Source: Litoreibacter albidus (GTDB taxonomy: Bacteria; Pseudomonadota; Alphaproteobacteria; Rhodobacterales; Rhodobacteraceae). Taken from it: 64,000 bases of DNA. Where the stretch lies: contig NZ_FNOI01000003.1 in the NCBI RefSeq assembly GCF_900107015.1, positions 333,211 through 397,210 on the forward strand. The letters run 5' to 3'. Position numbers and translations under genes: made by a program. The notes under the pieces are model-generated. The model was given only the letters and a program-made list of their open reading frames with translations. It had not been told where the DNA came from and did no database searches. Positions 42,228 through 51,269 of this stretch are shown piece after piece (positions within the stretch are counted from its first letter, which is position 1; each line of letters begins with the position of its first letter).

Positions 42228-43319
42228 GTGAGTTCATCAGACACAGTCATATCAATTGACGCTATGGGCGGGGACTTGGGCCCCGCCGTTGTCGTTGCTG
42301 GAATGGCAATGTCGGCTAAGGCGAACCCAGAAGTGCGCTTCATCGTGCACGGCGACAAGGATGAGCTGTCAAAGCACATCGAAAAGCGCGGCATCGCTGA
42401 CCGCTGCGAGATTCGCCACACCGATGATGTGGTCACCATGCATGAAAAGCCGTCCCACGTGATGCGGCATGGCAAGGGCACGTCCATGTGGTCTGCCATT
42501 GATGCCGTGCGCGCGGGCGACGCGACGGTCTGCGTCAGCTGCGGCAACACCGGCGCTCTCATGGCTGTGGCCATGATCCGGCTGCGTAAGGTTCCGGGCG
42601 TGAACCGCCCCGCCATCGCGTGCCTGTGGCCCTCGCGCAATCCCTCCGGCTTCAATGTGATGCTCGACGTGGGGGCAGACATTCGCGCCGATCAAGATGA
42701 CTTGCTGCAATATGCTCTGATGGGCCTCAGCTACGCGCGCAACGGCTTTGACCTCACCCGCCCCCGCATCGGCCTGCTCAACGTCGGCACTGAGGAACAC
42801 AAGGGCCGCGCTGAGCTAAAAGTCGCGCATGAGATGATCGAGGCCGCCGCCGAATATAACGATTTCGAGTACGTGGGCTTTATCGAGGGCGGCGATATCC
42901 CGTCAGACCGCGTGGACGTGATCGTCACCGACGGGTTCACCGGAAATGTGGCGCTGAAAACCGCGGAAGGCACCGCTAACCTGATCTCTGGCCGCCTGCG
43001 CGAGGCCTTTCTTTATTCGCTCCCCTCACGCTTCGCGGCCTTGCTGGCCTACCCATCGCTGCAACGCCTGAAAAAGCGCATCGACCCGCGTCAGGCCAAC
43101 GGCGGCGTGTTTCTTGGCCTCAACGGCACAGTGGTAAAATCCCACGGCTCCGCCGACGCTACCGGCGTCTCCGCCGCGATCAAGTTGGCCTTCCAGCTGG
43201 CGCAATCAGGTTTTGGCGAGAAGCTGGCCGCACGGGTTGCATCCGTTACCGAAGCGGGTCAATCTGAGGGTCCGGCTCCGAAGGCGCCGACGACGGCAAA
43301 AGGCAAACCCAATACATGA
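42228..43319 (+). CDS. plsX: Phosphate acyltransferase PlsX
   Basis: 363 residues from the GTG at 42228. The family marker ISIDAMGGDLGP opens the protein. CVSCGNTGALMA, GVNRPAIACLWPS, LNVGTEEHKG and VIVTDGFTGNVALKT follow as in PlsX. It makes acyl-phosphate from acyl-ACP for glycerolipid synthesis. The frame opens upstream within rpmF but the GTG has a purine-rich sequence before it and the conserved strand begins right after. The start codon of fabH overlaps its stop. Confidence 0.94.
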   Translation: MSSSDTVISIDAMGGDLGPAVVVAGMAMSAKANPEVRFIVHGDKDELSKHIEKRGIADRCEIRHTDDVVTMHEKPSHVMRHGKGTSMWSAIDAVRAGDATVCVSCGNTGALMAVAMIRLRKVPGVNRPAIACLWPSRNPSGFNVMLDVGADIRADQDDLLQYALMGLSYARNGFDLTRPRIGLLNVGTEEHKGRAELKVAHEMIEAAAEYNDFEYVGFIEGGDIPSDRVDVIVTDGFTGNVALKTAEGTANLISGRLREAFLYSLPSRFAALLAYPSLQRLKKRIDPRQANGGVFLGLNGTVVKSHGSADATGVSAAIKLAFQLAQSGFGEKLAARVASVTEAGQSEGPAPKAPTTAKGKPNT

Positions 43320-44293
43320 CAATGATCCGTTCCGTTCTGCGTGGCATGGGCCACGCCCTGCCCGAGCGCGTGGTAGAAAACGCTGAGCTCGAAACCATTG
43401 TGGACACCACCGACGCATGGATCAGATCGCGCTCCGGAATTGAACGTCGCCACTTCGCGGCAGAGGGCCAAACCACCTCCGATCTGGCCACCGACGCCGC
43501 ACGCGCCGCCTTGGCGGACGCAGGCATGGACGTATCCGACATTGACGCGATCGTGGTCGCCACCTCGACGCCCGACACGACCTTCCCCTCCGTCGCCACG
43601 ATGGTCCAAGGCAACTTGGGCATGAAGACAGGCTTTGCCTTCGATGTGCAGGCCGTGTGTGCGGGCTTCGTCTTCGCCATGTCGAACGCCGACGCGTTGA
43701 TCAAATCCGGTCAGGCCAAACGCGTGCTGGTCATCGGCGCGGAGACCTTCTCGCGCATCATGAACTGGGAAGACCGCACCACCTGCGTGCTGTTCGGCGA
43801 CGGCGCTGGCGCCGTGGTCCTTGAGGCCGCCGAAGGCGAAGGCACCACGCAAGACGCGGGCATCCTTGCCACCGATCTGAACTCCGACGGCAGCTACCGC
43901 GACTTGCTTTATGTCGATGGCGGCGTCTCCAAAACCCAAACCACTGGCGTGCTGGTGATGCAGGGCAAAGAAGTCTTCCGCCACGCCGTCGAAAAGCTGG
44001 CCAAAACCGCTGAAGCCGCCCTTGCTAAGGTCGGGCTAAGCGATGACGACGTGGATTGGGTCGTGCCGCATCAGGCCAACCTGCGCATCATCAAAGCCAC
44101 CGCCACCAAGATGAATATCCCGATGGAGCGCGTCGTTGTGACCGTCCAAGACCACGGGAATACCTCCGCCGCATCGATTCCCCTCGCCCTGTCCGTGGCC
44201 AAATCGGAGGGCAAGTTCGCCCCCGGTCAGCTGCTGGTAATGGAGGCAATCGGCGGTGGTTTGGCATGGGGCTCGGTCGTTTTGCGCCTTTGA
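43316..44293 (+). CDS. fabH: 3-oxoacyl-ACP synthase III
   Basis: 325 residues. The catalytic triad is intact: Cys in FDVQAVCAGFVFAMSNADAL (about residue 113), His in VPHQANLRII (about 251) and Asn in DHGNTSAASIPLAL (about 281). It condenses acetyl-CoA with malonyl-ACP to start fatty-acid synthesis. The ATG overlaps plsX's stop (ATGA), and an ATG two codons later is also possible. Confidence 0.95.
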   Translation: MTMIRSVLRGMGHALPERVVENAELETIVDTTDAWIRSRSGIERRHFAAEGQTTSDLATDAARAALADAGMDVSDIDAIVVATSTPDTTFPSVATMVQGNLGMKTGFAFDVQAVCAGFVFAMSNADALIKSGQAKRVLVIGAETFSRIMNWEDRTTCVLFGDGAGAVVLEAAEGEGTTQDAGILATDLNSDGSYRDLLYVDGGVSKTQTTGVLVMQGKEVFRHAVEKLAKTAEAALAKVGLSDDDVDWVVPHQANLRIIKATATKMNIPMERVVVTVQDHGNTSAASIPLALSVAKSEGKFAPGQLLVMEAIGGGLAWGSVVLRL

Positions 44294-44404
44294 TGGGGGA
44301 AAACCCGCTCAATCTACGCATAAAGCGCGCAATCCAAGCCCTTGATATTGACTCGGAAATTCCCCCAAGCCTATCGTCTTGAAACATATTACTAGGGGGA
44401 CGAC

Positions 44405-44707
44405 ATGACTGCCAAAACATTGACCCGCATGGATTTAAGTGAAGCTGTATTCCGAGAGGTCGGCCTGTCGCGCAATGAAAGCGCCGATTTGGTCGAAAGT
44501 GTTCTCAAACACATGTCCGACGCCTTGGTCGCGGGCCAACAAGTCAAGATCTCGTCCTTCGGCACATTCTCCGTCCGTGAGAAGTCCGCCCGCGTGGGCC
44601 GGAACCCGAAAACCGGCGAAGAAGTCCCTATTCACCCCCGCCGCGTGCTGACCTTCCGTCCGTCACATCTGATGAAAGACCGCGTCGCATCCGGCAACAA
44701 GTCCTGA
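44405..44707 (+). CDS. ihfA: Integration host factor subunit alpha
   Basis: 100 residues. [20 protein letters not shown], then [20 protein letters not shown] and the arm [19 protein letters not shown] place it with IhfA. It heterodimerises with IhfB and bends DNA sharply. AGGGGG precedes the ATG. It is followed 25 bases later by the MerR gene, the standard arrangement. Confidence 0.94.
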   Translation: MTAKTLTRMDLSEAVFREVGLSRNESADLVESVLKHMSDALVAGQQVKISSFGTFSVREKSARVGRNPKTGEEVPIHPRRVLTFRPSHLMKDRVASGNKS

Positions 44708-44732
44708 CCCGCCGATAACGGAGGTCTCGTTT

Positions 44733-45932
44733 ATGGCAACCAAAGCGCGTGATGCGTTCCGTACCATTTCTGAAGTGGCCGACTGGCTGGATGTGCCAGC
44801 ACATGTGCTGCGCTTTTGGGAAAGCAAGTTCACCCAGATCAAACCGGTGAAACGTGCCGGCGGACGGCGCTACTATCGCCCCGTCGATATGGAGCTGATC
44901 GGCGGCATTAAAAAGCTGCTGCATGACGACGGCATGACCATTCGCGGCGTACAAAAGCTGCTCAAGGAAGACGGCGTGAAAGCCGTAAGCGCGATGTCCC
45001 CCTCGCTTGACGGTGTGGACGAAGCCGCCTCGCCGCGCACCGCCCGCCGCAAGGCAGAGACCGCAGATATCGAGGATGCGGTCGAGAGCACGGCAGACGA
45101 CACCGCAGATCAGTCCAGCGACACAAGCGATGATCGCAAAACGCATGACGCGTGGGACGCCGACGCCAAGCAAGACACCCCGCCCCCACCGCCTGCGCGC
45201 GAAATCGCGGCAACCGCCGACCAGACAGAAACCCAAAACGAGACGGGAACCGGCGACGCCGAAACCCCGCCCATGGAAGAGCCAATGCAAGAAGACGTGC
45301 CCGAGGCCCCCTTTATCGAGGTCGAAGAGGAGCCGCAGTTTGGCGGCGACAATGTGGTTGAACTGACAACGCGCGGCGAAGCGGCGGCTAAGCCTGAGCC
45401 TGAGCCTGAAATAGAAAAGCCGCCAGCGATGGAAGACACCCCAGAAGCTGCCCCCGATCCAATCGCGGAGCCAACCACCGCCGAAGACCTCGCTACGGAA
45501 ACGACCACCGTTGAGGACGCCACCGCCCCAGAAACAGAGGCAGAGGCAGAGGCAGAGGCAGAGGCAGAGGCAGAGGCAGAGGCAGAGGCAGAGGCAGAGG
45601 CAGAGTTGACTGCCGCGCCCGAAGATCAAGCCCCTGACGCTGCCCCTGAAGAAGAAACCTTGGCCGAAAGCGCCCCCGAAGCGGAGCCAGAGCCTGAAGC
45701 CCCCGCCGTCGAGGCCGCCCCCGAACCAGAGCCCGCGCCAGAACCCGAACCAGAGCAGCCCCCTGCCGAAAAAGGGTTCCAGCTCTCGGAATCGCAGCTT
45801 GCCGCGCAGGCCTTGCACCGCGCCTTGCGCAGCACCCGCGCCAAGGCGGCGAACCCAGAGGAGCTGGCCCCGCATATTGCCCGCCTTCAGGCCCTGCGTG
45901 ACCGTTTGGCCAACAACCTGTCCGCACAATAG
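44733..45932 (+). CDS. MerR-family regulator with long acidic repeat-bearing tail
   Basis: 399 residues. The N-terminal 80 hold the winged [43 protein letters not shown] and [15 protein letters not shown]. The remaining 320 residues are Glu/Ala/Pro-rich and likely unfolded. Within them, residues about 268-291 are an exact (Glu-Ala) repeat made by a hexanucleotide repeat at 45535-45605. A short helical C-terminus ([20 protein letters not shown]) closes the protein. Length is far above simple MerR proteins because of the tail. A GGAGG site precedes the ATG. Confidence 0.88.
   Translation: MATKARDAFRTISEVADWLDVPAHVLRFWESKFTQIKPVKRAGGRRYYRPVDMELIGGIKKLLHDDGMTIRGVQKLLKEDGVKAVSAMSPSLDGVDEAASPRTARRKAETADIEDAVESTADDTADQSSDTSDDRKTHDAWDADAKQDTPPPPPAREIAATADQTETQNETGTGDAETPPMEEPMQEDVPEAPFIEVEEEPQFGGDNVVELTTRGEAAAKPEPEPEIEKPPAMEDTPEAAPDPIAEPTTAEDLATETTTVEDATAPETEAEAEAEAEAEAEAEAEAEAEAELTAAPEDQAPDAAPEEETLAESAPEAEPEPEAPAVEAAPEPEPAPEPEPEQPPAEKGFQLSESQLAAQALHRALRSTRAKAANPEELAPHIARLQALRDRLANNLSAQ
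45535..45605 (+). repeat. Hexanucleotide tandem repeat, CAGAGG x about 11.8
   Basis: Eleven perfect copies of CAGAGG followed by CAGAG. Each unit encodes Glu-Ala in frame, so copy changes would alter the tail length of the MerR-like protein without a frameshift. The opposite strand yields a Leu-Cys repeat in a long spurious frame. Confidence 0.95.
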
Positions 45933-46028
45933 ACCGCTTCGGGCAGCGATGTTTTTGCAGGCCGTGCAATATTCTGCCCAAAGCCCTTGCCACCGCTTGG
46001 AATTTGGCTATGACATGGCGGCATTAGT

Positions 46029-46105
46029 CGGGCTATGGCGCAGCCTGGTAGCGCGTCCGTCTGGGGGACGGAAGGTCGCAGGTTCGAGTCCTGCTAGCCC
46101 GACCA
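46029..46105 (+). tRNA. tRNA-Pro (anticodon GGG)
   Basis: Acceptor arms CGGGCTA and TAGCCCG pair fully, with discriminator A and encoded CCA. The anticodon arm TCCGT-CTGGGGG-ACGGA gives GGG. D arm GCGCAGCCTGGTAGCGC and T arm GCAGG-TTCGAGT-CCTGC are canonical. Confidence 0.95.
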
Positions 46106-46111
46106 ATACCA

Positions 46112-46142
46112 AAACGCCCGTGTGCTTTTGCGCCGGGCGTTT
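46112..46142 (+). terminator. Terminator of tRNA-Pro
   Basis: AAACGCCCG (46112-46120) and CGGGCGTTT (46134-46142) form a nine-base stem around a 13-base loop, seven bases past the tRNA. The T-run is the TTT of the stem only. Confidence 0.6.
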
Positions 46143-46165
46143 CGTGTATCTAGGGGGATGATGTA

Positions 46166-47260
46166 GTGGCAGATTTCAAAGCAGGCGTGCTCGCCGATCA
46201 CCAGATGCAGGCGATGATCGCCTCCGGCGCCATCACCGCTGAACAGCCCATTGAAGCTGGCCAAATTCAACCCGCCTCCCTTGACCTGCGCCTTGGCACC
46301 CACGCCTACCGTGTCCGCGCCTCCTTTCTGACGGGCCGCGATCATCCGGTGGAGCGGCGTTTGGAAGATTTCACCATGCACAAGGTCGACCTGACCAAAG
46401 GCGCGGTGCTGGAAAAGGGCTGCGTCTACGTCGTCCCGCTGTTGGAGCATCTGGCCCTGCCGCAAGACATGTCCGGCGCGGCCTCCGCGAAGTCCTCTAT
46501 CGGTCGGCTCGACCTGCTCACCCGCGTCATTACCGATCACGGCGTAGAATTCGACCGCGTCCCTGCGGGCTACGTCGGTCCGCTCTATGCAGAGATTTGC
46601 CCGCGGTCCTTCTCCGTCGTGGCCCGCACGGGGCAAATGCTCAACCAGATCATCTTTCGCGTAGGCAAAACCGTCATGGACGATACGGCGCTACGCGCGT
46701 TGCACGCCGAAAGCCCGATCGTGTCCGGCGACGCGGTGATCTCTGACGGCTTGGGCTTCTCCGTCGATCTGAAGCCGCAAAACGGTGATCTGGTGGGCTA
46801 CCGTGCCAAGCCACACACGGGCGTGATTGATCTGGACAAGCTCGCGCATTACGACCCCGCCGACTATTGGGAGGAGCTGCGCACAACAGAAGGCCGCCTG
46901 ATCCTCGACCCCGGTGCGTTCTATATCCTCGTCAGCCAGCAAAGCATCACCATCCCGCCCCATTGCGCGGCAGAGATGGCCCCCTATCTGGCGATGGTCG
47001 GTGAATTCCGCGTGCACTACGCGGGCTTCTTCGATCCGGGTTTCGGCTACTCCAGCGCGGGCGGCACAGGCTCGCGCGGGGTGCTGGAGGTTCGTTGCCA
47101 CGAAGCCCCCTTCGTGCTGGAGCACGGCCAAACCGTGGGCCGTCTGGTGTATGAGCACATGTCGGAAATCCCGACGCAGCTATACGGCGTCGACATCAAG
47201 TCAAACTACCAAGGCCAAGGCTTGAAGCTGTCCAAACACTTCAAAACCCCTGCCCCATAG
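46166..47260 (+). CDS. dcd: Long, two-domain dCTP deaminase-type protein
   Basis: 364 residues, about twice the E. coli Dcd (about 190). The first half holds SAKSSIGRLDLLTRVITDHG and RVPAGYVGPLYAEI; the second half repeats the fold with VGEFRVHYAGFFDPGFGYSS and SRGVLEVRCHEAPFVLEHGQ. It should deaminate dCTP to dUTP, or act as the bifunctional dUTP-forming enzyme. The GTG at 46166 is preceded by AGGGGGATG. The arrangement is seen in alphaproteobacteria. Confidence 0.88.
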   Translation: MADFKAGVLADHQMQAMIASGAITAEQPIEAGQIQPASLDLRLGTHAYRVRASFLTGRDHPVERRLEDFTMHKVDLTKGAVLEKGCVYVVPLLEHLALPQDMSGAASAKSSIGRLDLLTRVITDHGVEFDRVPAGYVGPLYAEICPRSFSVVARTGQMLNQIIFRVGKTVMDDTALRALHAESPIVSGDAVISDGLGFSVDLKPQNGDLVGYRAKPHTGVIDLDKLAHYDPADYWEELRTTEGRLILDPGAFYILVSQQSITIPPHCAAEMAPYLAMVGEFRVHYAGFFDPGFGYSSAGGTGSRGVLEVRCHEAPFVLEHGQTVGRLVYEHMSEIPTQLYGVDIKSNYQGQGLKLSKHFKTPAP

Positions 47261-47338
47261 CAATACGGGCGACCACTGGCCGCCCGCACGCTTTACTCCC
47301 CCACCACAAACGGCGCGGCGCACTCGTTACCCTACCCC

Positions 47339-47719
47339 TTACTTCATTGAGTTCATGCCAAACATGTTGCCCTCTGTGTCTTGGCACAGGGTGACGAAGC
47401 CAAACTCCCCGATGGAGAACTTCGGGCGAATGACAACGCCGCCTGCATCAGCCACCCGCGCTTGGTTCACGGCCGTATCCTCCACCATGAAATAGACGAC
47501 CGTGCCGCCAACACCGGGGGAGGCGTATTCCGCCTTCGTCAGTGCCCCACCTGCACCATATACGCTCATGTCGGCGGGGAAGCTCATCATCTGGGATTCT
47601 CCAGTCGGGTCCGGCATCTCTTCCAGCTTGTTGCCAAGCACCGCCTCGTAAAACGCGACTGCACGGTTAAGGTCGTTCACGTAGATGTCGAACCATCCTA
47701 CTGCGTTCATTTTGGTCAT
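47339..47719 (-). CDS. VOC-family (glyoxalase-like) protein
   Basis: 126 residues. Two beta-alpha-beta modules are visible: VGWFDIYVNDLNRAVAFYEA with GNKLEE, and VVYFMVEDTAVNQARVADAG with GFVTLCQDTEGN. The first metal-position His is Asp here, so activity cannot be assumed. The start at 47719 follows GGAG. The AraC gene lies 68 bases upstream on the same strand, suggesting control of this gene. Confidence 0.8.
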   Translation of the reverse strand: MTKMNAVGWFDIYVNDLNRAVAFYEAVLGNKLEEMPDPTGESQMMSFPADMSVYGAGGALTKAEYASPGVGGTVVYFMVEDTAVNQARVADAGGVVIRPKFSIGEFGFVTLCQDTEGNMFGMNSMK

Positions 47720-47787
47720 GTTCAGCTCCATAATACGTTGGTTATGAAGCCTGTGTAACAACCCGCTATAGCCGCGTATTGTAGATA

Positions 47788-48522
47788 TCAGACATCGAAC
47801 TTGCGCGAATACCGTCCGGGCGTGTAGCCCGTGGCCTTGCGAAACGAATGGATAAAGTGGGACTGATCGGCATAGGACCACGTGTGACTGCCGTTTAACG
47901 TCTGCTGCAGGCGCAAAACCTTCAAGAAGTCATGCGGCGCGAACCCTGTCGTCTGCTTCAACGTCCGCTGCAACTGACGCGTCGACAGATTGGCGACCTC
48001 CGCCATATCGCCCACCGTGTGGATGTCGTCCAAATGCTGGAATATCTTCTCTGTCACGGGGTTCGGCGCGACCATTTTATCCGCCACCAGCCTGTCCACG
48101 AAGTCGGAGAGCACGGATTGTTGCGCCTCAAACCCCTGCCCCGCCAACGCGCCGTTCAGATCAAGCAGAGGCAGGTCACCGCTGTAGGGCATGTCGATAA
48201 TGCCCATATGCGCCGCCTCCCCGCACCAGACACCTGGAAGAAAGCGGATGTTCACGAAGTGGAACTCCCGCCCCAAGTTGAACTCCTCCGACGTCGCGCG
48301 CAGCTTGGAAACCCCCGCGATCTTGCGGTCCAACTGGTCAAAAACAATGTAGCAGCAGGCATCCGGCAACGCGTGAAAGCGGTAGTCCTCGGGCAACACA
48401 CCGTCCGTTTTCAGGTCCAGAAAGCGATGCACAATGCCGCGCAAATGCTGCGGCGGCTCCGCCTCGACGAATTGCACCTCGGGGACAGTCTTGTCCTTGC
48501 CGTTGCCCTTAGGGTCATACAT
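47788..48522 (-). CDS. AraC-family transcriptional regulator
   Basis: 244 residues. The C-terminal double HTH is clear: DMAEVANLSTRQLQRTLKQT, GFAPHDFLKVLRLQQTL and the second helix pair SHFIHSFRKATGYTPGRYSR. The N-terminal domain (cupin-like, FHALPDACCYIVFD) should sense a small ligand. It precedes the VOC gene on the same strand and is probably its regulator. Confidence 0.85.
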   Translation of the reverse strand: MYDPKGNGKDKTVPEVQFVEAEPPQHLRGIVHRFLDLKTDGVLPEDYRFHALPDACCYIVFDQLDRKIAGVSKLRATSEEFNLGREFHFVNIRFLPGVWCGEAAHMGIIDMPYSGDLPLLDLNGALAGQGFEAQQSVLSDFVDRLVADKMVAPNPVTEKIFQHLDDIHTVGDMAEVANLSTRQLQRTLKQTTGFAPHDFLKVLRLQQTLNGSHTWSYADQSHFIHSFRKATGYTPGRYSRKFDV

Positions 48523-48538
48523 CGCGGAGGGCGGGACT

Positions 48539-48739
48539 CTAGAACCGCCCGATCCGTCGGCTCATCCGAACCGCTTGTTTGGCGCGTTTGGATGTCTCCC
48601 CCGACTTTTGGCGCTGCTCCGGCGTCAGGTCTTTGCCGCGCTGGCCACGGTTGGCGGCGACGTCGATGCCCTTGTTGATCCCCATGTTGATCAAGCGGCG
48701 CATGATCATGCGCATCGCCATATTTATCATCTGGTTCAT
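48539..48739 (-). CDS. Small basic protein of unknown function, 66 residues
   Basis: The N-terminus is unusually Met-rich (MNQMINMAMRMIMRRLINMG), possibly amphipathic or membrane-associated. The rest is very basic (KRAKQAVRMSRRIGRF). No family is recognised; similar short frames occur in Rhodobacterales. It lies 17 bases upstream of the AraC gene on the same strand. Confidence 0.5.
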   Translation of the reverse strand: MNQMINMAMRMIMRRLINMGINKGIDVAANRGQRGKDLTPEQRQKSGETSKRAKQAVRMSRRIGRF

Positions 48740-48772
48740 CTGAGTACTCCTGTGTCGCCCCTTATGTGGGGA

Positions 48773-49417
48773 TCAATCCTCAAAAAGCTCGTTCTGGCCT
48801 TCTGGGCTTTCATCGTCATCATCGTCGTCGTCGCGCGTCAGCCCGCCCGGCTGGGGTCGGTTGTCCAGCAATCCGGCAGAGCGCAGCTCCTTCAGGCCCG
48901 GCAAATCACGCGCGTTCTCAAGGCCGAAGTGATCAAGGAACTCTTGCGTCACCACAAAGGTCACAGGCCGCCCCGGCGTCATCCTGCGTCGCCCGAACCG
49001 GATCCACTCCATCTCGATTAGCTGGTCAATCGTGCCCCGCGACACCGAGACGCCGCGAATTTCCTCAATCTCCGCACGGGTCACTGGCTGGTGATAGGCC
49101 ACAATCGCCAAGGTTTCGATCGCCGCGCGCGACAGTTTGCGCGTCTCGACGGTCTCCTTTTGCATCAAGAAGCCCAAGTCCCCCGCCGTGCGCATCGCCC
49201 AAGCATCCCCGACCCGCACCAAATGCACGCCCCGCCCCTCGTAGCGTTTCTTGAGGTACACAAGCGCCTCTGCGGGGTCCGCGCCGTGGGGCATGCGGTC
49301 CGCCAGTTCCTTCACGGTCACAGGTTCGACCGAGGCAAACAGAATTGCCTCCACCATGCGCTCCTGCTCGCCCATGGGGGGGGCCTCAAACAAGGATTCT
49401 TCGGGTTGCTCAGACAT
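48773..49417 (-). CDS. scpB: Chromosome segregation protein ScpB
   Basis: 214 residues. Two winged-helix domains: MVEAILFASVEPVTVKELAD and AIVAYHQPVTRAEIEEIRGV, then RKMTPGRPVTFVVTQEF-like and FGLENARDLPGLKELR. It binds ScpA in the SMC condensin. Its ATG directly follows scpA's stop (TAAATG). The acidic tail DDDDDDES is family-typical. Confidence 0.9.
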   Translation of the reverse strand: MSEQPEESLFEAPPMGEQERMVEAILFASVEPVTVKELADRMPHGADPAEALVYLKKRYEGRGVHLVRVGDAWAMRTAGDLGFLMQKETVETRKLSRAAIETLAIVAYHQPVTRAEIEEIRGVSVSRGTIDQLIEMEWIRFGRRRMTPGRPVTFVVTQEFLDHFGLENARDLPGLKELRSAGLLDNRPQPGGLTRDDDDDDDESPEGQNELFED

Positions 49418-50212
49418 TTAGCTGTCCTTCTTGCGAATTTGTATGGGGGCGAAAACATCGCCTTGGCGCAGCTCTATCTGCCCCTGTTTTACCATCTCCA
49501 GTGACGCGGCAAAGGTCGCCGCCGTGGCGGAGCGCCGCTTCACAGGGTCCACCTCCCAGCCCTCCGGCAGCCACGAATTCAGGTCCGACCAATCGCCCGC
49601 ATAGCCAATCAAACTGCGCATCCGCGCCAAGGCTTGCTCCATGGTGAACACCTTTTCACGGTCCATCACAAACGGGCGGAAGTCGTCCTTGGTCTTGATC
49701 CGCGCGTAGCCTTGCATCAGGTCCAGCAGCGTCGCCGTATAGGTCACCTTGCGCACGCGGGTCACATCTTCGGGCAGGCCCCGCGCAAAGAAGTCGCGGC
49801 CCAACTGGTCTCGCGCCATCAGCTTGGCGGAGGCTTCGCGCATCGCGCTCAACCGTTCCAACTGGAACGCCAAATGCGCGGCCAGTTCCTCGCCGCTGGG
49901 GCCTTCTTCCGTCGGATCGGGCGGCAGCAACAGGCGGGATTTCAAGAACGCCAACCACGCCGCCATCACCAGATAATCCGCCGCGAGCTCCAAACGCAGC
50001 TCCTTGGCGCGCTCGATGAAGATCAGATACTGCTCAGCCAGCTGCAAAATGGACACTTTGCGCAGGTCCACTTTCTGGGTCCGCGACAGCGTCAGCAACA
50101 GGTCCAGCGGACCCTCAAACCCGTCAACGTCAACGATCAACGCCTCCGCGGCCAAGCGCGCCTCAACGGTGCCCTCGTCCCAGTTGATCTCGGTCTGCTC
50201 GTTCTCGCTCAT
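49418..50212 (-). CDS. scpA: Chromosome segregation protein ScpA
   Basis: 264 residues. The kleisin N-terminus DGFEGPLDLLLTLSRTQKVD and the following ILQLAEQYLIFIERAKEL plus AADYLVMAAWLAFLKSRLLL are diagnostic. The C-terminal winged helix binds SMC. It works with scpB immediately after. Only three bases separate it from nagZ upstream. Confidence 0.9.
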   Translation of the reverse strand: MSENEQTEINWDEGTVEARLAAEALIVDVDGFEGPLDLLLTLSRTQKVDLRKVSILQLAEQYLIFIERAKELRLELAADYLVMAAWLAFLKSRLLLPPDPTEEGPSGEELAAHLAFQLERLSAMREASAKLMARDQLGRDFFARGLPEDVTRVRKVTYTATLLDLMQGYARIKTKDDFRPFVMDREKVFTMEQALARMRSLIGYAGDWSDLNSWLPEGWEVDPVKRRSATAATFAASLEMVKQGQIELRQGDVFAPIQIRKKDS

Positions 50213-50215
50213 ATG

Positions 50216-51208
50216 CTACCCTGCGACTAGGGTGCGAAACTCCGCTTCAAGCGCCGAAATGTCAACATCTGTTGGGGTTTTGCGCTGGCTCAGCGCCCGC
50301 TTGGCCCGAATATCCATAGCCGGTGTCATGGCGCCGCAAACCTCGGCCACGCCCGCCATCTCCGTCATGTCGCCGTTGCAATGCAGCGCGATATCGCAGC
50401 CCGCGTCCAACGACGCCCGCGCCCGCTCCGGCACCGCCCCCGACAGCGCCTCCATCGAAATATCGTCGGTCATGATCAAGTTGTCGAACCCGATATCCTC
50501 ACGGATCATCGCCATCGCCTTGGGCGATGTTGTGGCGGGCAGATCATCAATGCACGGAAACACGATATGCGCCGTCATGCCCATAGCCATATGCGTCAAC
50601 CGCTTGAACGGCGCGAAGTCCAGCGCGTCCAACTCCGCACGCGGGACATCGACGGTGGGCAGGTCTTTGTGCCCGTCGACCACCGCACGCCCGTATCCAG
50701 GAATATGCTTCAGCACCGGAAGCACGCCACCATCCAGCAGCCCCTGCTCCGTGGCCAAACACATCTGAACGACCGTATCGACATCCGACCCATAGCAGCG
50801 GTTGCGCAAAACTGGATGGCTTTCCGGCCAGATCACATCCGCAAGCGGCGCACAGTTCACGTCAATGCCAACCTCGAACAGCTCCGCCGCAATCAGGCGA
50901 TTGCGCAGGTACATAGCCCGCGCGGCGTTCTCGCCTGCCATGGCCATCTGATCCAACGCCGGTGGATACTCCCGCCATTCCGGCGCGCGCATCCGCTGAA
51001 CGCGTCCGCCCTCTTGGTCAATCAAAACCGGCGCATCCCAGCCCACGCTGTCGCGCAGCTCAGTGGTCAGCGCCGATAACTGACTGCGATTTTCGATATT
51101 TCGGGCAAAAAGGATGAATCCCCACGGATTTGCGCTTGCGAAAAAGCGACGTTCCGCCTCCGACAGCCGCAAACCCTCGCAGCCAAAAATATATGCGCCT
51201 GAGGGCAT
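50216..51208 (-). CDS. nagZ: Beta-N-acetylhexosaminidase NagZ
   Basis: 330 residues, glycoside hydrolase 3. QEGGRVQRMR (substrate-binding Asp/Arg region) and the loop motif KHIPGYGRAVVDGHKDLP carry the catalytic His area; the nucleophile Asp is in LIMTDDISMEAL. It frees GlcNAc from recycled anhydro-muropeptides in the cytoplasm. The ATG at 51208 follows AGAGG; a GTG three codons earlier is possible. The loop has Tyr where many NagZ have His (PGHG), a minor variation. Confidence 0.9.
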   Translation of the reverse strand: MPSGAYIFGCEGLRLSEAERRFFASANPWGFILFARNIENRSQLSALTTELRDSVGWDAPVLIDQEGGRVQRMRAPEWREYPPALDQMAMAGENAARAMYLRNRLIAAELFEVGIDVNCAPLADVIWPESHPVLRNRCYGSDVDTVVQMCLATEQGLLDGGVLPVLKHIPGYGRAVVDGHKDLPTVDVPRAELDALDFAPFKRLTHMAMGMTAHIVFPCIDDLPATTSPKAMAMIREDIGFDNLIMTDDISMEALSGAVPERARASLDAGCDIALHCNGDMTEMAGVAEVCGAMTPAMDIRAKRALSQRKTPTDVDISALEAEFRTLVAG

Positions 51209-51269
51209 TGCAAACACCTCTTAAACTAGATCGCCCAAATGCAGTTGCACAAAGCGAACATTGGGCCCT

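Noticed and set aside
45535..45605. CRISPR-like array
   Set aside because: The tandem hexamers have no spacers and lie within a coding frame; no CRISPR repeats were seen elsewhere.
44628..45929. 433-residue minus-strand frame with Leu-Cys repeats
   Set aside because: It is the antisense shadow of ihfA and the MerR gene; the Leu-Cys run only mirrors the CAGAGG repeat and the chain has no protein-like composition.
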